This document shows positions 28,364 through 38,773 of a DNA stretch of 64,000 bases, in pieces. The notes beneath the pieces were generated by a model. It was not told the origin of the DNA and did no database searches. It worked only from the letters and a program-made list of their open reading frames with translations. Origin of the DNA: Xanthomonas melonis. GTDB taxonomy: Bacteria > Pseudomonadota > Gammaproteobacteria > Xanthomonadales > Xanthomonadaceae. How positions within the stretch are numbered: position 1 is the stretch's first letter; each line of letters opens with the position of its first letter. The DNA lies in assembly GCF_020783655.1 (NCBI RefSeq), contig NZ_JAJGQH010000011.1, positions 1 through 64,000 of the forward strand, in the 5' to 3' direction. The position numbers were made by a program, and so were the translations under genes.

Positions 28364-29119
28364 CTACGTCCTGGAGACTGTGGCATCCCAACGCGCACGG
28401 TCGACGCCTTTGATCAGCAGCCACAGGCAGAGCGCGGTCTCGCCAACCAATACCGGCAAAAGAATGCCTGGCGTGATCATGGCTGCGAAGCCCGGTGCCA
28501 GCAGTTCGGCAAACGCCGCGATGAGATAGCTGGCGCCCGCCAGCACCATCAGCACGCCTAGCGTGCGCGGGAGATAGGTAGAGCGATAGATCAAACTGCC
28601 GCTGACCAGGCACGCGGCACCAAAAAAGATCAACGCGCCGTTGAAAGCGATGCCATGCCCCAGCAACGCCATCGACGCCAGTGCAAATCCGTGCTCGGCC
28701 GTTGCGCCCGTCGCACCGGATGCGAGGGGCAACACCATCAGCTGGAATACCTTGCTGACTGCCTCGACCGAAAGCGATGCGATGTTCAACAACACGAACA
28801 GCAGCGCCAGGCCGCGGCCCGCCGGCCGTAGCAGCAGATATTCGATCCACAGCTGCACGACAGCGATCAACGGGACCAGCAGGTTGGCAGCCAGCCCCAT
28901 CTTCCATAGTGCGGCATGCGCCAGGATCGATCGCAACGTCGCCTGGTCGTCGCCTGCGACGATCAATGCATTGGACACATAGCCTTCGGCCCAGCCTCCG
29001 AGCACGATGACCGCCAGATAGAGAGCACCGGCAAGACGTGCATAGAACTGCGGCCGTGCGTGGATGTCGTACGCCATGAACGGCGCCGTCATCCAGTCGG
29101 AACGCATCGATGCGGCCAT
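28364..29119 (-). CDS. DUF4386-like multi-pass membrane protein
   Basis: A 251-residue integral membrane protein with about six hydrophobic helices (starting around residues 27, 65, 105, 150, 190 and 220). The start of the hydrophobic part, RPQFYARLAGALYLAVIVLGG, resembles DUF4386 proteins, which are uncharacterised inner-membrane proteins often encoded with a small regulator. The ATG at 29119 shares one base with the upstream stop codon (TAATG). It is last in a four-gene minus-strand operon led by a winged-helix regulator. Alternative starts exist at Met residues 5 and 10; the overlap favours the first. Confidence 0.78.
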   Translation of the reverse strand: MAASMRSDWMTAPFMAYDIHARPQFYARLAGALYLAVIVLGGWAEGYVSNALIVAGDDQATLRSILAHAALWKMGLAANLLVPLIAVVQLWIEYLLLRPAGRGLALLFVLLNIASLSVEAVSKVFQLMVLPLASGATGATAEHGFALASMALLGHGIAFNGALIFFGAACLVSGSLIYRSTYLPRTLGVLMVLAGASYLIAAFAELLAPGFAAMITPGILLPVLVGETALCLWLLIKGVDRARWDATVSRT

Positions 29120-29580
29120 TAGCGCCAGCGCTCGGACGGCGCGCGAACATACGTCCGCAACACGTAGCGCCAGGGGATCAACAGGGGGAAGATCACCACC
29201 AGCAGACAGGCCGATACCGTGGACCAGGTGCCTGCGTCCATGCGGTCGTGCAGCAGACGCGGCGCTGCCACGAACCCCAGCCAAAGGCACTTCCACGCGA
29301 TCTCGAACAGCAGCAGGGGCAGCATCTTGAGCGGGCTGCATAGCCCGAGCAGCGCCAGCAATCCGATCGCACCCAGCATGCACTGCACCACGCCTTCCAT
29401 CAGCTCCCATCCGTCATGCCGCAGTACGATGCCTGGCCACACCTGCACACCCAGACCGACCACCAGCAGCAGATATCCCGCGCGCAACCCATACAAGCGC
29501 CACAAGGGAACAGCGTCGGGCGCGCTGGCGTGCGTGGTCGCAACAGCAGCCGTGCTGTCGGAAGCGTGCATCTTCGTCAT
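29119..29580 (-). CDS. Small membrane protein of a regulator-led operon
   Basis: A 153-residue protein with four hydrophobic segments (about 31-50, 62-80, 83-103 and 118-140). The N-terminal 25 residues are Ala/Thr/Ser-rich and polar. I do not recognise a family. The conserved-looking parts are FEIAWKCLWLGFVAAPRLLH and the FPLLIPWRYVLRTYV end. Its start overlaps the stop of the 71-residue gene (ATGA), and its stop overlaps the start of the DUF4386 gene, so it is firmly inside the operon. It probably works in the inner membrane with its neighbours. Confidence 0.75.
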   Translation of the reverse strand: MTKMHASDSTAAVATTHASAPDAVPLWRLYGLRAGYLLLVVGLGVQVWPGIVLRHDGWELMEGVVQCMLGAIGLLALLGLCSPLKMLPLLLFEIAWKCLWLGFVAAPRLLHDRMDAGTWSTVSACLLVVIFPLLIPWRYVLRTYVRAPSERWR

Positions 29581-29792
29581 CCGACATCCTTGAGGATCTT
29601 CTCGATGCTGTCGAGCCGCACCCGCATGTCGGCCAATGCCGCGTGGGTCTGCTCTGCGAGGTTGCGATACGCCTGGATGTATTCCAGCTGCGCCCTGGCT
29701 TGCCTGACCGCAGCGAAGTAACGCATGCCAAAGATCGCCAGCAGCGTGCCCAGCGGCAGGCAGATCGTCAACAGGTAAAGATGCTCGGACAA
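29577..29792 (-). CDS. Very small single-pass membrane protein with coiled-coil tail
   Basis: A 71-residue protein with one N-terminal membrane helix (LYLLTICLPLGTLLAIFGM, about 5-23) and a cytoplasmic helical tail containing heptad-like hydrophobic spacing (ALADMRVRLDSIEKIL). This architecture resembles PspB-type small regulators, in which a membrane anchor carries a coiled coil that contacts a regulator, but sequence similarity is not clear. It begins 10 nt after the winged-helix regulator gene and overlaps the next gene by four bases. Confidence 0.72.
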   Translation of the reverse strand: MSEHLYLLTICLPLGTLLAIFGMRYFAAVRQARAQLEYIQAYRNLAEQTHAALADMRVRLDSIEKILKDVG

Positions 29793-29802
29793 GACCGTCT
29801 CC

Positions 29803-30117
29803 TCAGGTGTCCGCCTTGTCGGTCAGCGACAACGCTGCGTCGGCAATGACTGCGGGTGAAAGTACAAGCTCGAATGCGTTGATCTCGAAGTAACTGAGTG
29901 ACTTTCCATCGTCGGCCAACTCGAGCCGGCTGCTCACAAGGCCGGCGTCTTCGAGTTTCTTCAAGTGCAGATGCAATAGCGGACGGCTGATGCCGACGTC
30001 CCGCGCCAGTTGACTGACATAGTTGCGCCCCCCGGTCTGCAGGTGCGCAAGAATTCTCAGCCGGTGCGGGTTGTCGAGCGCCGACAGCAGTGCCAGCAAT
30101 CGATCGCCTGCCGTCAT
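29803..30117 (-). CDS. Winged-helix (ArsR-like) transcriptional regulator
   Basis: A 104-residue DNA-binding protein. The helix-turn-helix is seen in NPHRLRILAHLQTGGRNYVS and QLARDVGISRPLLHLHLKKL, followed by the wing SSRLELADDGKSLSYFEIN. There are no cysteine pairs of a metal-sensing ArsR type, so it belongs to the broader winged-helix group. I prefer the ATG at 30117, preceded by AAGGGGAG, over an upstream ATG at 30132. It leads an operon of three membrane proteins and probably autoregulates it. The 290 bp upstream (to 30408) contain no other gene. Confidence 0.82.
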   Translation of the reverse strand: MTAGDRLLALLSALDNPHRLRILAHLQTGGRNYVSQLARDVGISRPLLHLHLKKLEDAGLVSSRLELADDGKSLSYFEINAFELVLSPAVIADAALSLTDKADT

Positions 30118-30408
30118 CGCTCCCCTTCCCATGTGTAAGAAATATCTGACAGGTGTCGCCGTGTCAAGAAGTTTGCGTCGGAGAGAAGATCGAGGGAATG
30201 ATGCGCCCGCCGAGAGGCACGAAGGCTCTCCTCGCGCAGGGCTGACCTACCGGCGCCAGGCCACCTACGTCGCCGAGGCGGTCCTTGTGGACGGATCGAG
30301 CGGGGTACGGCGCGCAGCCGCGCATGGAGCGACTGGCCGCACCAGCGCTGCACGCCTCCCCTCCCCGTTACGCTGCGCGTCTCACGTCAGCCACGCAGGC
30401 GCCCACGC

Positions 30409-31239
30409 TCACCCACGCAGCGCCGCTGCATGGTGCGCGATATGCTCGCCGATAAAGCTGGCGATGAAGTAGTAGCTGTGGTCGTAGCCCGGTTGCATGC
30501 GCACGGTTACCGGATAATCCGCCGCCTTGGCGGCCGCTTCGAACAGGCTGGTCTTCAGCTGATTATCGAGAAACTCGTCAGCATCGCCCTGATCGATCAA
30601 CAATGGCAGGCGCTCCGATGCCTGCGCAACGAGCGCGGTGGCGTCGTAGGCCTTCCATGCCACGCGATCCTCGCCCAGATAGTGCCCGAACGCCTTCTCG
30701 CCCCACGGCACCTGGCTGGGCGCCACGATGGGCGAAAACGCCGACACGCTGCGATAGCGCCCGGGATTCTTCAGCGCGATGATCAGCGCACCATGCCCGC
30801 CCATCGAATGGCCGCTGATCGCACGCGCGCCGGTGGTGGCGAAATGCGCCTCGATCAGCGCCGGCAATTCGTTCACCACATAGTCGTACATGCGGTAATG
30901 CGCAGCCCACGGTTGCTGCGTGGCATCGACATAGAACCCAGCCCCCTTGCCGATGTCGTAGCCCTCGGCGTCGGCCACGTCCTCACCGCGCGGACTGGTG
31001 TCCGGCGCCACCAGGATCACGCCATGCTCGGCGGCATAACGCTGTGCGCCGGCCTTGTTGATGAAATTCTGCTCGGTGCAGGTCAGGCCGCTCAGCCAGT
31101 ACAGCACTGGCAACGGGCCGTCGGCAGCCTGCGGGGGCAGATACACGCCCACCTGCATGCTGCAACCCAGGCTCTGCGACTGATGCCGGTACACGTCTTG
31201 CCAGCCACCGAAGCAGGCACGATGTTCGATACGTTCCAT
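30409..31239 (-). CDS. fghA: S-formylglutathione hydrolase
   Basis: The last step of glutathione-dependent formaldehyde oxidation: S-formylglutathione is hydrolysed to formate and glutathione. The 276-residue protein has an esterase D fold with the nucleophile Ser145 in [10 protein letters not shown], the triad aspartate in DQGDADEFL and histidine in YDHSYYF. The oxyanion region [12 protein letters not shown] (49-60) is typical of FGH. It is the final gene of the frmR-adhC-gfa-fghA operon and is equivalent to frmB of E. coli. Cytoplasmic. Length and motifs are complete. Confidence 0.96.
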   Translation of the reverse strand: MERIEHRACFGGWQDVYRHQSQSLGCSMQVGVYLPPQAADGPLPVLYWLSGLTCTEQNFINKAGAQRYAAEHGVILVAPDTSPRGEDVADAEGYDIGKGAGFYVDATQQPWAAHYRMYDYVVNELPALIEAHFATTGARAISGHSMGGHGALIIALKNPGRYRSVSAFSPIVAPSQVPWGEKAFGHYLGEDRVAWKAYDATALVAQASERLPLLIDQGDADEFLDNQLKTSLFEAAAKAADYPVTVRMQPGYDHSYYFIASFIGEHIAHHAAALRG

Positions 31240-31298
31240 GAAGATTCCTTACCAAGAGACGACCCTGCAGCCGCAGTACCGGCCGCAGGGTCTGACGA

Positions 31299-31877
31299 TC
31301 AATGCAACAGACCCTTCTTGCGCGCAACGTGCGCCGACAGGGCATCCATCAACGCGGGCGACAGGCAGTCGTAAGGCGGCAGGCCCAATTCGGTCAACCG
31401 GGCGCGCACACCGTCCATCTGCTCCGGCGGCGTGCCGGTTTCGATGATGGACGAAACGAACGCGGCAAAACCCGGCGCCGACCAGCCCTGCTGCTTGGAC
31501 AACTCGGTGTGCACGAAATCCAGGCCGTAGAACGCGTGGTCGGTGCTTTCGATCCGGCCATACAGATGCACGCCGCAACCGGTACACGCGTGACGCTGGA
31601 TCGCCGCACTTTCGTCGACGATCCTCAGCTTCTCTTCGTGCGCCGTCACCTTGACGTTGTCGCGCGGCACCACCGCCACCACGGAGAACTTCGCGCCGTC
31701 CGGCTTCCAGCATTTGCTGCAACCGCATGCATGGTTGTGCGCGGTCTGTGCAGACACCTCGACGGTCACCTTGTCACTGGCGCAGCGGCATTCGAGGGTG
31801 CCCCCTCGAAAGCCCTCTGCACCGCCTCGCGCAACGCCTCCATCTACCGAAGGATGAATCGACACGTTAGTCATCAT
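31299..31877 (-). CDS. gfa: S-(hydroxymethyl)glutathione synthase (Gfa)
   Basis: Gfa is a zinc protein that has been described as speeding the condensation of formaldehyde with glutathione, although that activity is debated. The 192-residue protein has the cysteine clusters of the family: [18 protein letters not shown] and [12 protein letters not shown], which bind two zinc ions. The start is at 31877 ([19 protein letters not shown]) with a second Met next to it. It lies between adhC (65 nt) and fghA (59 nt) on the same strand, a standard Xanthomonas-type formaldehyde gene order. Confidence 0.93.
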   Translation of the reverse strand: MMTNVSIHPSVDGGVARGGAEGFRGGTLECRCASDKVTVEVSAQTAHNHACGCSKCWKPDGAKFSVVAVVPRDNVKVTAHEEKLRIVDESAAIQRHACTGCGVHLYGRIESTDHAFYGLDFVHTELSKQQGWSAPGFAAFVSSIIETGTPPEQMDGVRARLTELGLPPYDCLSPALMDALSAHVARKKGLLH

Positions 31878-31942
31878 GCCCCTCCCGGAGTCTCGGGTAC
31901 CACGTGCGCGGAAGCGGCCGCGCGCCGCTCCTGGCCATGCGG

Positions 31943-33389
<1,447 letters not shown>

Positions 33390-33405
33390 GGCGGCCCCCA
33401 CCAAA

Positions 33406-33422
33406 ATACTGGGGGGCAGTAT
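33406..33422. promoter_or_regulatory. FrmR operator
   Basis: ATACTGGGGGGCAGTAT: inverted ATACT/AGTAT half-sites around a G-tract, located 17 bp before the frmR start. This form (A/T-rich arms flanking a G/C-tract) is the standard operator of the CsoR/RcnR/FrmR family. Confidence 0.85.
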
Positions 33423-33570
33423 AAACGCGTGGGCCAAAAAAGCGATGCACCGATTCCGGTGAACCGCTCAATGCGTTTTTGCGCTGCAGCGCACACGAAG
33501 GCAGGCGCCCCGCCTGGCAGTTCGCATTCCGTCGTGGCGGCGATGCTGCCTGATCAAAGGCAGCGGCCCC

Positions 33571-34686
33571 TCAGCTCTCCACGGCCACCTGAGCGGCTCC
33601 CGCCGCGTGCGGGGGCGCACAGTCGGCCGCTGCGTGGTCGGGCAACGATGCCAGCACCGCAGCGCGAAAACGTGCCGCGAATGCGGCGTCGCTGCCCTGA
33701 TAGAACGCGCGTGCGCCGGCAGACAAGCGGTCCAGCTCCGCCTGCGGCATCGCCAGCGCGGTCTCCACTGCATGCGCGATGCCCGCCGCGTCGACGTAGT
33801 AGTACGACGCCAGACGGCGTTGGCGCACCGTACTCACCGGTATCATCACCCCATGCGCGGGCGTGACCAGTTCGTTCATCGGCTCGCCGTCGGTGGCCAG
33901 CGTCACCGCCCCCACGCTCAGCGCTTCCATCAGGTAATGGCCGAACCCTTCCGCCTCGGAGGGGCAGATATGGAACAGATGCGCATTCTGCAGGCGGCGC
34001 AGTTCGGCATCGTCGAGATAGCGGACCCGGTGATCGATGTTCGGCGCGACGATCGGCTTGCCGGCAGTGCGGGGATTCTGCACCACCGTCAGCAGCGGCC
34101 ACTCCGGGTGCCGCTGCCAGGTGTCGAGCAGCACACGCGTGCCCTTGGCGGTGCTGCGTCCGGCCAGATGGAAGAACGCGCGCTGGCGCGGCACCTGCGC
34201 GTCGTAGCGATCCGGGCTGGTGAAACCGATGTAGCGCGTGGCGCAGCCCAGGCTCTGGAAGATCCGCTCGGCATGCTGGGTCTTGCACAGTACCGCGTCG
34301 AACTTCGGCAGCAACGGCAACCACTTGGGCAGCAACCACTCCGGGTTGGGGACCAGCAGATTGCGTTGCCCCAGCGGCAGACAGCGCGCATACACCCGCT
34401 CGGAGAAGATCTGCAACGACACCCGCCCGAACAGCAGGCGACTGGCCCACAGGCGCGCCTCGCGCCCGGTGTCGTGCATCCGCTGGCTGGTGAAGCCGAC
34501 TTCCTGCACCGGCACCCCGCCGGCACGCAGGGTCTGCGCCATCAGCACCATGTCGCGGGTCAGGCCCACGCCATTGTCGCGACTGATCACCCGCATCATC
34601 GGAAACGCCGCGTCATGCACGTCCAGGCCGGCGCTGCGGCCCGGCGGCGACGTCATCGTGTCCTGCGCATCGTTTCGTTCCATCAT
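33571..34686 (-). CDS. GT-B type glycosyltransferase (family 4-like)
   Basis: A protein of about 371 residues with a GT-B fold. The C-terminal donor domain has the EX7E signature in SEAEGFGHYLMEALSVGA and a preceding VRYLDDAELRRLQNAHLFHICP segment. The N-terminal domain includes KTQHAERIFQSLG and the FHLAGRSTAKGTRVLLDTW linker, both frequent in retaining glycosyltransferases of envelope or glycan pathways. The start is uncertain: ATGs at 34686, 34683 and 34698 exist, without a clear ribosome-binding site. It is transcribed divergently from a two-component system, with about 135 bp between. No other sugar-polymer genes adjoin it, so the acceptor is unknown. Confidence 0.82.
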   Translation of the reverse strand: MMERNDAQDTMTSPPGRSAGLDVHDAAFPMMRVISRDNGVGLTRDMVLMAQTLRAGGVPVQEVGFTSQRMHDTGREARLWASRLLFGRVSLQIFSERVYARCLPLGQRNLLVPNPEWLLPKWLPLLPKFDAVLCKTQHAERIFQSLGCATRYIGFTSPDRYDAQVPRQRAFFHLAGRSTAKGTRVLLDTWQRHPEWPLLTVVQNPRTAGKPIVAPNIDHRVRYLDDAELRRLQNAHLFHICPSEAEGFGHYLMEALSVGAVTLATDGEPMNELVTPAHGVMIPVSTVRQRRLASYYYVDAAGIAHAVETALAMPQAELDRLSAGARAFYQGSDAAFAARFRAAVLASLPDHAAADCAPPHAAGAAQVAVES

Positions 34687-34822
34687 GTCGCATCGCATCT
34701 GTGTCAAAGGTTGACAAATTCCATCATTATGATGCGTGTTTCCGCCTGCAACAGCGACCACCATGCATCCGGCAACTTACCCTCCGCGCGCGGTCTGCGC
34801 GCCACCGACGACGCCCGCCGAC

Positions 34823-35536
34823 ATGCAGCATTCCCGCGTCCTCGTCGTCGACGACGACCCTGACCTGCGCAAACTGATCGGCGACTTCCTCGGCGCGCAC
34901 GGCTACGAGGTGGAGGTGGCCGAGAGCGTGGCGCAGATGCGCCAGAGCATCGCCCGGCGCCGCCCGGACCTCATCGTACTCGACGTGATGATGCCGGGAG
35001 AAGATGGGCTCAGCGCAGCCCGCAGCCTCGCCAGCGAGCGCGGTTCGCCGGCGGTCATCATGCTCAGCGCGCTGGGCAACGACACCGACCGCATCATCGG
35101 GCTGGAAGTGGGTGCCGACGACTACCTGGCCAAGCCCTGCAATCCGCGCGAACTGCTGGCGCGGGTCCGCGCCCTGCTGCGCCGCAGCCAGGCCAGTCAC
35201 GAGCAGACCGACCACGGCGGCAATGTCTACGAATTCGCCGGCTGGCGGCTGGACGTGGTGCGGCGCGACCTGCGCGACCCCACCGGAATCTTCATCAACC
35301 TGTCCGACGGCGAATTCGCCTTGCTGCGCACCTTCGTCGAACACCCGCAACGGGTGCTCAGCCGCGATCAACTGCTGGACTACGCCCGCGGCCGCGATAC
35401 CGACGTCTACGACCGCGCCATCGACAGCCAGATCAGCCGCCTGCGTCGCAAGATCAACGAGCGGGTCCATACCGAGTTGATTCGCACCGTACGCAACGAG
35501 GGCTACATGCTGTTGCCGAGCGTCACGCGCCTGTGA
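34823..35536 (+). CDS. OmpR-family response regulator
   Basis: A 237-residue response regulator. The receiver domain begins MQHSRVLVVDDDPD, with the phosphoacceptor Asp54 in LIVLDVMMPGE and the conserved Lys104 in DDYLAKP. A winged-helix output domain follows (about 140-232: LSDGEFALLRTFVEHPQRVL, SQISRLRRKI, ELIRTVRNEGYML). I chose the ATG at 34823, which gives the standard distance to the acidic pocket; in-frame alternatives at 34763 (ATG) and 34736 (GTG) would add 20 or 29 unstructured residues. The stop overlaps the sensor kinase start (GTGA). The regulated genes may include the divergent glycosyltransferase. Confidence 0.93.
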   Translation: MQHSRVLVVDDDPDLRKLIGDFLGAHGYEVEVAESVAQMRQSIARRRPDLIVLDVMMPGEDGLSAARSLASERGSPAVIMLSALGNDTDRIIGLEVGADDYLAKPCNPRELLARVRALLRRSQASHEQTDHGGNVYEFAGWRLDVVRRDLRDPTGIFINLSDGEFALLRTFVEHPQRVLSRDQLLDYARGRDTDVYDRAIDSQISRLRRKINERVHTELIRTVRNEGYMLLPSVTRL

Positions 35537-37017
35537 GCGCCCGCCCTCGTCGCGGGCTGTCGATCTTTGCCCGGACGTTCGTGTTGCTGGCGGTGGCCCT
35601 GCTCACCGCCCAGGGCATCGGCATCGCGCTGCTGGTCTTGCGTACCCCGGTCTACGAACCCCCGGTGCATCCGCCGGAGGTGGTGGCGCTGCTGTCCACG
35701 CGCATGCCGGCCGGCACGCGCACCCTGGCGGTACGGGACCGCGCGCAGGCACCATCGCCGCCGGCCGACCAGGTGCGCGACCGCTTTGCGGAATTGCTGC
35801 TGGCGCACTGGCTGGATGTCGATCGGCAGCGCGTGCGCTTCTACCGCAGCGCCGACGCGCATGCTCCACGCGAAGAGACCACCCAGGACGAGACCACCCA
35901 GGACCGCGACGGACAAACCGTAGCCGGCGGCGGCGGCGCAGACATGCCGGGAGCACGCCTGGAGGCGCCGGGCGAGCGTATCGCCGACGCGCCTTCGCTG
36001 ACCGCCGCCCAGGGCAAGGACGGCGTGCCGGCCGATTGGGAAAGCGAACGCCTGACCCCAGGGGTGCCGCTGCTGGACGGCTTCACGGCCGCACTGCAAC
36101 AGCCCGATGGAAGCTGGCGGACGGTGCAGTCGCCACGCCGCCAGCTATCGGCCGAGTTCAAGACCCATGTGGTGCTGCTGTTCCTGGCCGGGTTGCTGGT
36201 CAACGTGCCGCTGGCGTGGTGGTTTTCGCGCGCGCTGTCGGCGCCGATCCAGCGCTTTGCCGAAGCGGCCGACCGCCTGGGCCGCAACCCCGACGCTCCC
36301 GCCCTGCAACGCAGCGGACCGCCGGAAATCGTACGCGCCGCCGATTCGTTCAATGCCATGCAGGCGCGCCTGAACCGGCTGATCAACGAACGCACCCACA
36401 TGGTCGCTGCGATCGCCCACGACCTGCGCACGCCGCTGGCGCGGCTATCGTTCCGCCTGGACGCCCTGCAGCCGCCGCTGCGCGAGAAGGCGTTGGCCGA
36501 TCTGGAGGAAATGAAGGCGATGATCTCCGCGGCGCTGGATTTCATCCAGAACGATCGTCACCGCGGCGCACGTGCGCTGCTTGATCTACGCCTGCTGGTG
36601 GAAAGCGTGGTCGACAACGCTGCCGATGTCGGTGCGGACGCCGCCTTGCTGCCCGGCCCGGCGATCACCCTGGAAGGCGACCCGCTTGCCTTGCGGCGCG
36701 CGCTGATGAATCTGCTGGAGAACGCCTTGAAGTACGGCAGGCGCGCGCGCCTGCAGTTGCGCCGCGACGGCGAGGACGGCGTGCTCTGGATCGACGACGA
36801 CGGGCCGGGGATCGATCCTGCGCAACGCGATCAGTTGCTGCTGCCGTTCGTCCGCGGCGAATCCTCGCGCAACCGCGACACCGGCGGCATCGGCCTGGGC
36901 CTGTCGGTCGCGCACAGCATCGTGCTGGCGCATGGCGGCGACCTGCGCCTGGACAATCGCGTCGAAGGCGGCCTGCGGGTGACGGTACGCCTGCCATGCA
37001 TGCCGGAACGACGCTGA
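35533..37017 (+). CDS. Membrane sensor histidine kinase
   Basis: A 494-residue kinase, partner of the upstream regulator (GTG start overlapping its stop). Topology: membrane helix 12-36, a periplasmic domain of about 170 residues, second helix 212-232, HAMP domain 233-285, dimerisation/phosphoacceptor domain with His296 in AIAHDLRTPLARLS, and an HATPase domain with N-box NLLENALKYG, G1 DDDGPGID and G2 GGIGLGLS. The periplasmic region has a glycine-rich, poorly conserved insert with the duplicated word ETTQD (about 116-124). This EnvZ-like arrangement suggests a periplasmic signal; its nature is unknown. Confidence 0.93.
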   Translation: MSARPRRGLSIFARTFVLLAVALLTAQGIGIALLVLRTPVYEPPVHPPEVVALLSTRMPAGTRTLAVRDRAQAPSPPADQVRDRFAELLLAHWLDVDRQRVRFYRSADAHAPREETTQDETTQDRDGQTVAGGGGADMPGARLEAPGERIADAPSLTAAQGKDGVPADWESERLTPGVPLLDGFTAALQQPDGSWRTVQSPRRQLSAEFKTHVVLLFLAGLLVNVPLAWWFSRALSAPIQRFAEAADRLGRNPDAPALQRSGPPEIVRAADSFNAMQARLNRLINERTHMVAAIAHDLRTPLARLSFRLDALQPPLREKALADLEEMKAMISAALDFIQNDRHRGARALLDLRLLVESVVDNAADVGADAALLPGPAITLEGDPLALRRALMNLLENALKYGRRARLQLRRDGEDGVLWIDDDGPGIDPAQRDQLLLPFVRGESSRNRDTGGIGLGLSVAHSIVLAHGGDLRLDNRVEGGLRVTVRLPCMPERR

Positions 37018-37222
37018 CGCGGTAGCCGTCCGCCCGTCGGCAGCCGGATTCGCCCCCTGCGGCATGTGGATCCGGGCGAGCCACGCTGCCGACCTGCGCT
37101 ACCGACATCCGCAGCGCGGCAGGAACAGCCCGCACGCTCGCCTGCCAGCTTGCGTCGACGCGCCCGCCCCCGGTGACGCACAGTGCCGGGGCCAGCGCGC
37201 GCGCCACCGCCGGCCGCACGGC

Positions 37223-38587
37223 TCAGTAGGCGAACTCGCGGAACACGCGATCGATATCGCCGTTCCAGGCACCGTGGTACAGCGCCAGCTTGCGTTCGGC
37301 GGCGGTGACGCCGCTGTCGGCGATCTCGGCGATCACGTCCAGGAACCCGGTCTCGTCCTGGCCGTCGCGATTCAGGCGCGCGCGTCGGCGCAAGCCCTCG
37401 CGGGCGATGTTCACCGCCTCTACCGCAAGGTCGCGCACCGTGCCGTCACGGAATGCCAGTCCCAGCGCATGCCTGGGCACGCCATCGCGCAGCGCATGCC
37501 GCTCGGAGGGGTTGAAGTTCTTGACCAGGTCCCAGGCCGCGTCCAGCGCGGTGTCGTCGTACAGCAGGCCCACCCAGAATGCCGACAGCGCGCACAGCCG
37601 ATTCCACGGGCCGGCATCGGCGCCGCGCATTTCCAGGTACTTCTTCAGGCGCACTTCCGGAAACGCCGTGGTCATATGATCCGACCAGTCGCGCAGCGTC
37701 GGCAACGCGCCCGGTAGCGCCGGCAGCCTGCCTTGCATGAAATCGCGGAAGCTCTGCCCGCTGGCGTCGTGGTAGACGCCAGCGCGATACGAGAAATACA
37801 TCGGCACATCGAGCAGATAGTCGACGTAGCGCTCGTAGCCGAAGCCGTCTTCGAACACGAAATCCAGCATGCCGGTGCGGTCGGCATCGGTGTCGGTCCA
37901 GATGTGCGAGCGGTAGCTGAGGTAGCCGTTGGGCTTGCCCTCGGTGAAGGGCGAATCGGCGAACAGCGCGGTGGCGATCGGCTGCAACGCCAGCGACACG
38001 CGGAACTTCTTGGCCATGTCCGCTTCGCTGGCGTAGTCCAGATTGACCTGCACCGTGCAGGTGCGCGTCATCATGTCCAGGCCGAGCGAGCCGACCTTGG
38101 GCATGTAGTTCTTCATGATCTGGTAGCGGCCCTTGGGCATCCACGGCATCTGATCGCGGCGCCATTTCGGCTGGAAGCCCATGCCCAGGAACCCGAGCTG
38201 CAACTCACCGGCCACCTGCGCCACTTCGTCCAGGTGGGTGCCGGTTTCCACGCAGGTGTGGTGGAGGGTTTCCACCGCTGCGCCGGACAGCTCCAACTGG
38301 CCGGCCGGCTCCAGCGTGACCGAGGCGCCGTCGCGCAGCAGCGCGATGGTGCGGCCGTTCTCCTGCACCGGTTCCCAGCCGAAGCGGGTCAGCCCGGTGA
38401 GCAGCGCCTCGATGCCACGCGCGCCCTCGAACGCGGGCGCACGCAGGTCGTCCAGCTGGAAGCCGAACTTCTCGTGCTCGGTGCCGATGCGCCACTGCGC
38501 GCGGGGCTTCTCGCCGGAGGCCAGCACCTGGACCAGTTCCGCGCGTTCGGTGATCGGCGTTTCGGCGACGTGGCTGGGACTCGACAA
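37223..38587 (-). CDS. gshA: Glutamate-cysteine ligase, plant/alphaproteobacterial type (GCS2)
   Basis: First step of glutathione synthesis: glutamate plus cysteine to gamma-glutamylcysteine with ATP. The 454-residue protein is of the plant-like GCL class, recognised by WRIGTEHEKFGFQL, the ASVTLEPAGQLELSG segment, FLGMGFQPKW and RTCTVQVNLDYASE, and the conserved SPFTEGKPNGYLSYRS loop. The reading frame opens with a TTG at 38587; no ATG lies close, and no clear ribosome-binding site is seen, so the start is tentative. It ends convergently to the kinase gene. Glutathione from this enzyme serves the formaldehyde pathway and the glutaredoxin encoded in the same window. Confidence 0.94.
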   Translation of the reverse strand: MSSPSHVAETPITERAELVQVLASGEKPRAQWRIGTEHEKFGFQLDDLRAPAFEGARGIEALLTGLTRFGWEPVQENGRTIALLRDGASVTLEPAGQLELSGAAVETLHHTCVETGTHLDEVAQVAGELQLGFLGMGFQPKWRRDQMPWMPKGRYQIMKNYMPKVGSLGLDMMTRTCTVQVNLDYASEADMAKKFRVSLALQPIATALFADSPFTEGKPNGYLSYRSHIWTDTDADRTGMLDFVFEDGFGYERYVDYLLDVPMYFSYRAGVYHDASGQSFRDFMQGRLPALPGALPTLRDWSDHMTTAFPEVRLKKYLEMRGADAGPWNRLCALSAFWVGLLYDDTALDAAWDLVKNFNPSERHALRDGVPRHALGLAFRDGTVRDLAVEAVNIAREGLRRRARLNRDGQDETGFLDVIAEIADSGVTAAERKLALYHGAWNGDIDRVFREFAY

Positions 38588-38773
38588 GGGCGGGCTCGCA
38601 AACGGAAGGGGTGGGACGATGTGGGGCTACTCCCCATCCACCGCAAGGCCCGCACTATACGCGCAGGGCATCGAAGAATTGCCGCCACCGGCCGGGTCTG
38701 AGATTTCCATCCATGCGCACCGCATCCAGTGGGCGGCGCACGGCTGCAGCTGGCGCCGCAGCGGCCACCGGCA

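Noticed and set aside
34711-34733. TTGACA and TATGAT in front of the response regulator
   Set aside because: The hexamers are only 11 bp apart, too close for a standard promoter.
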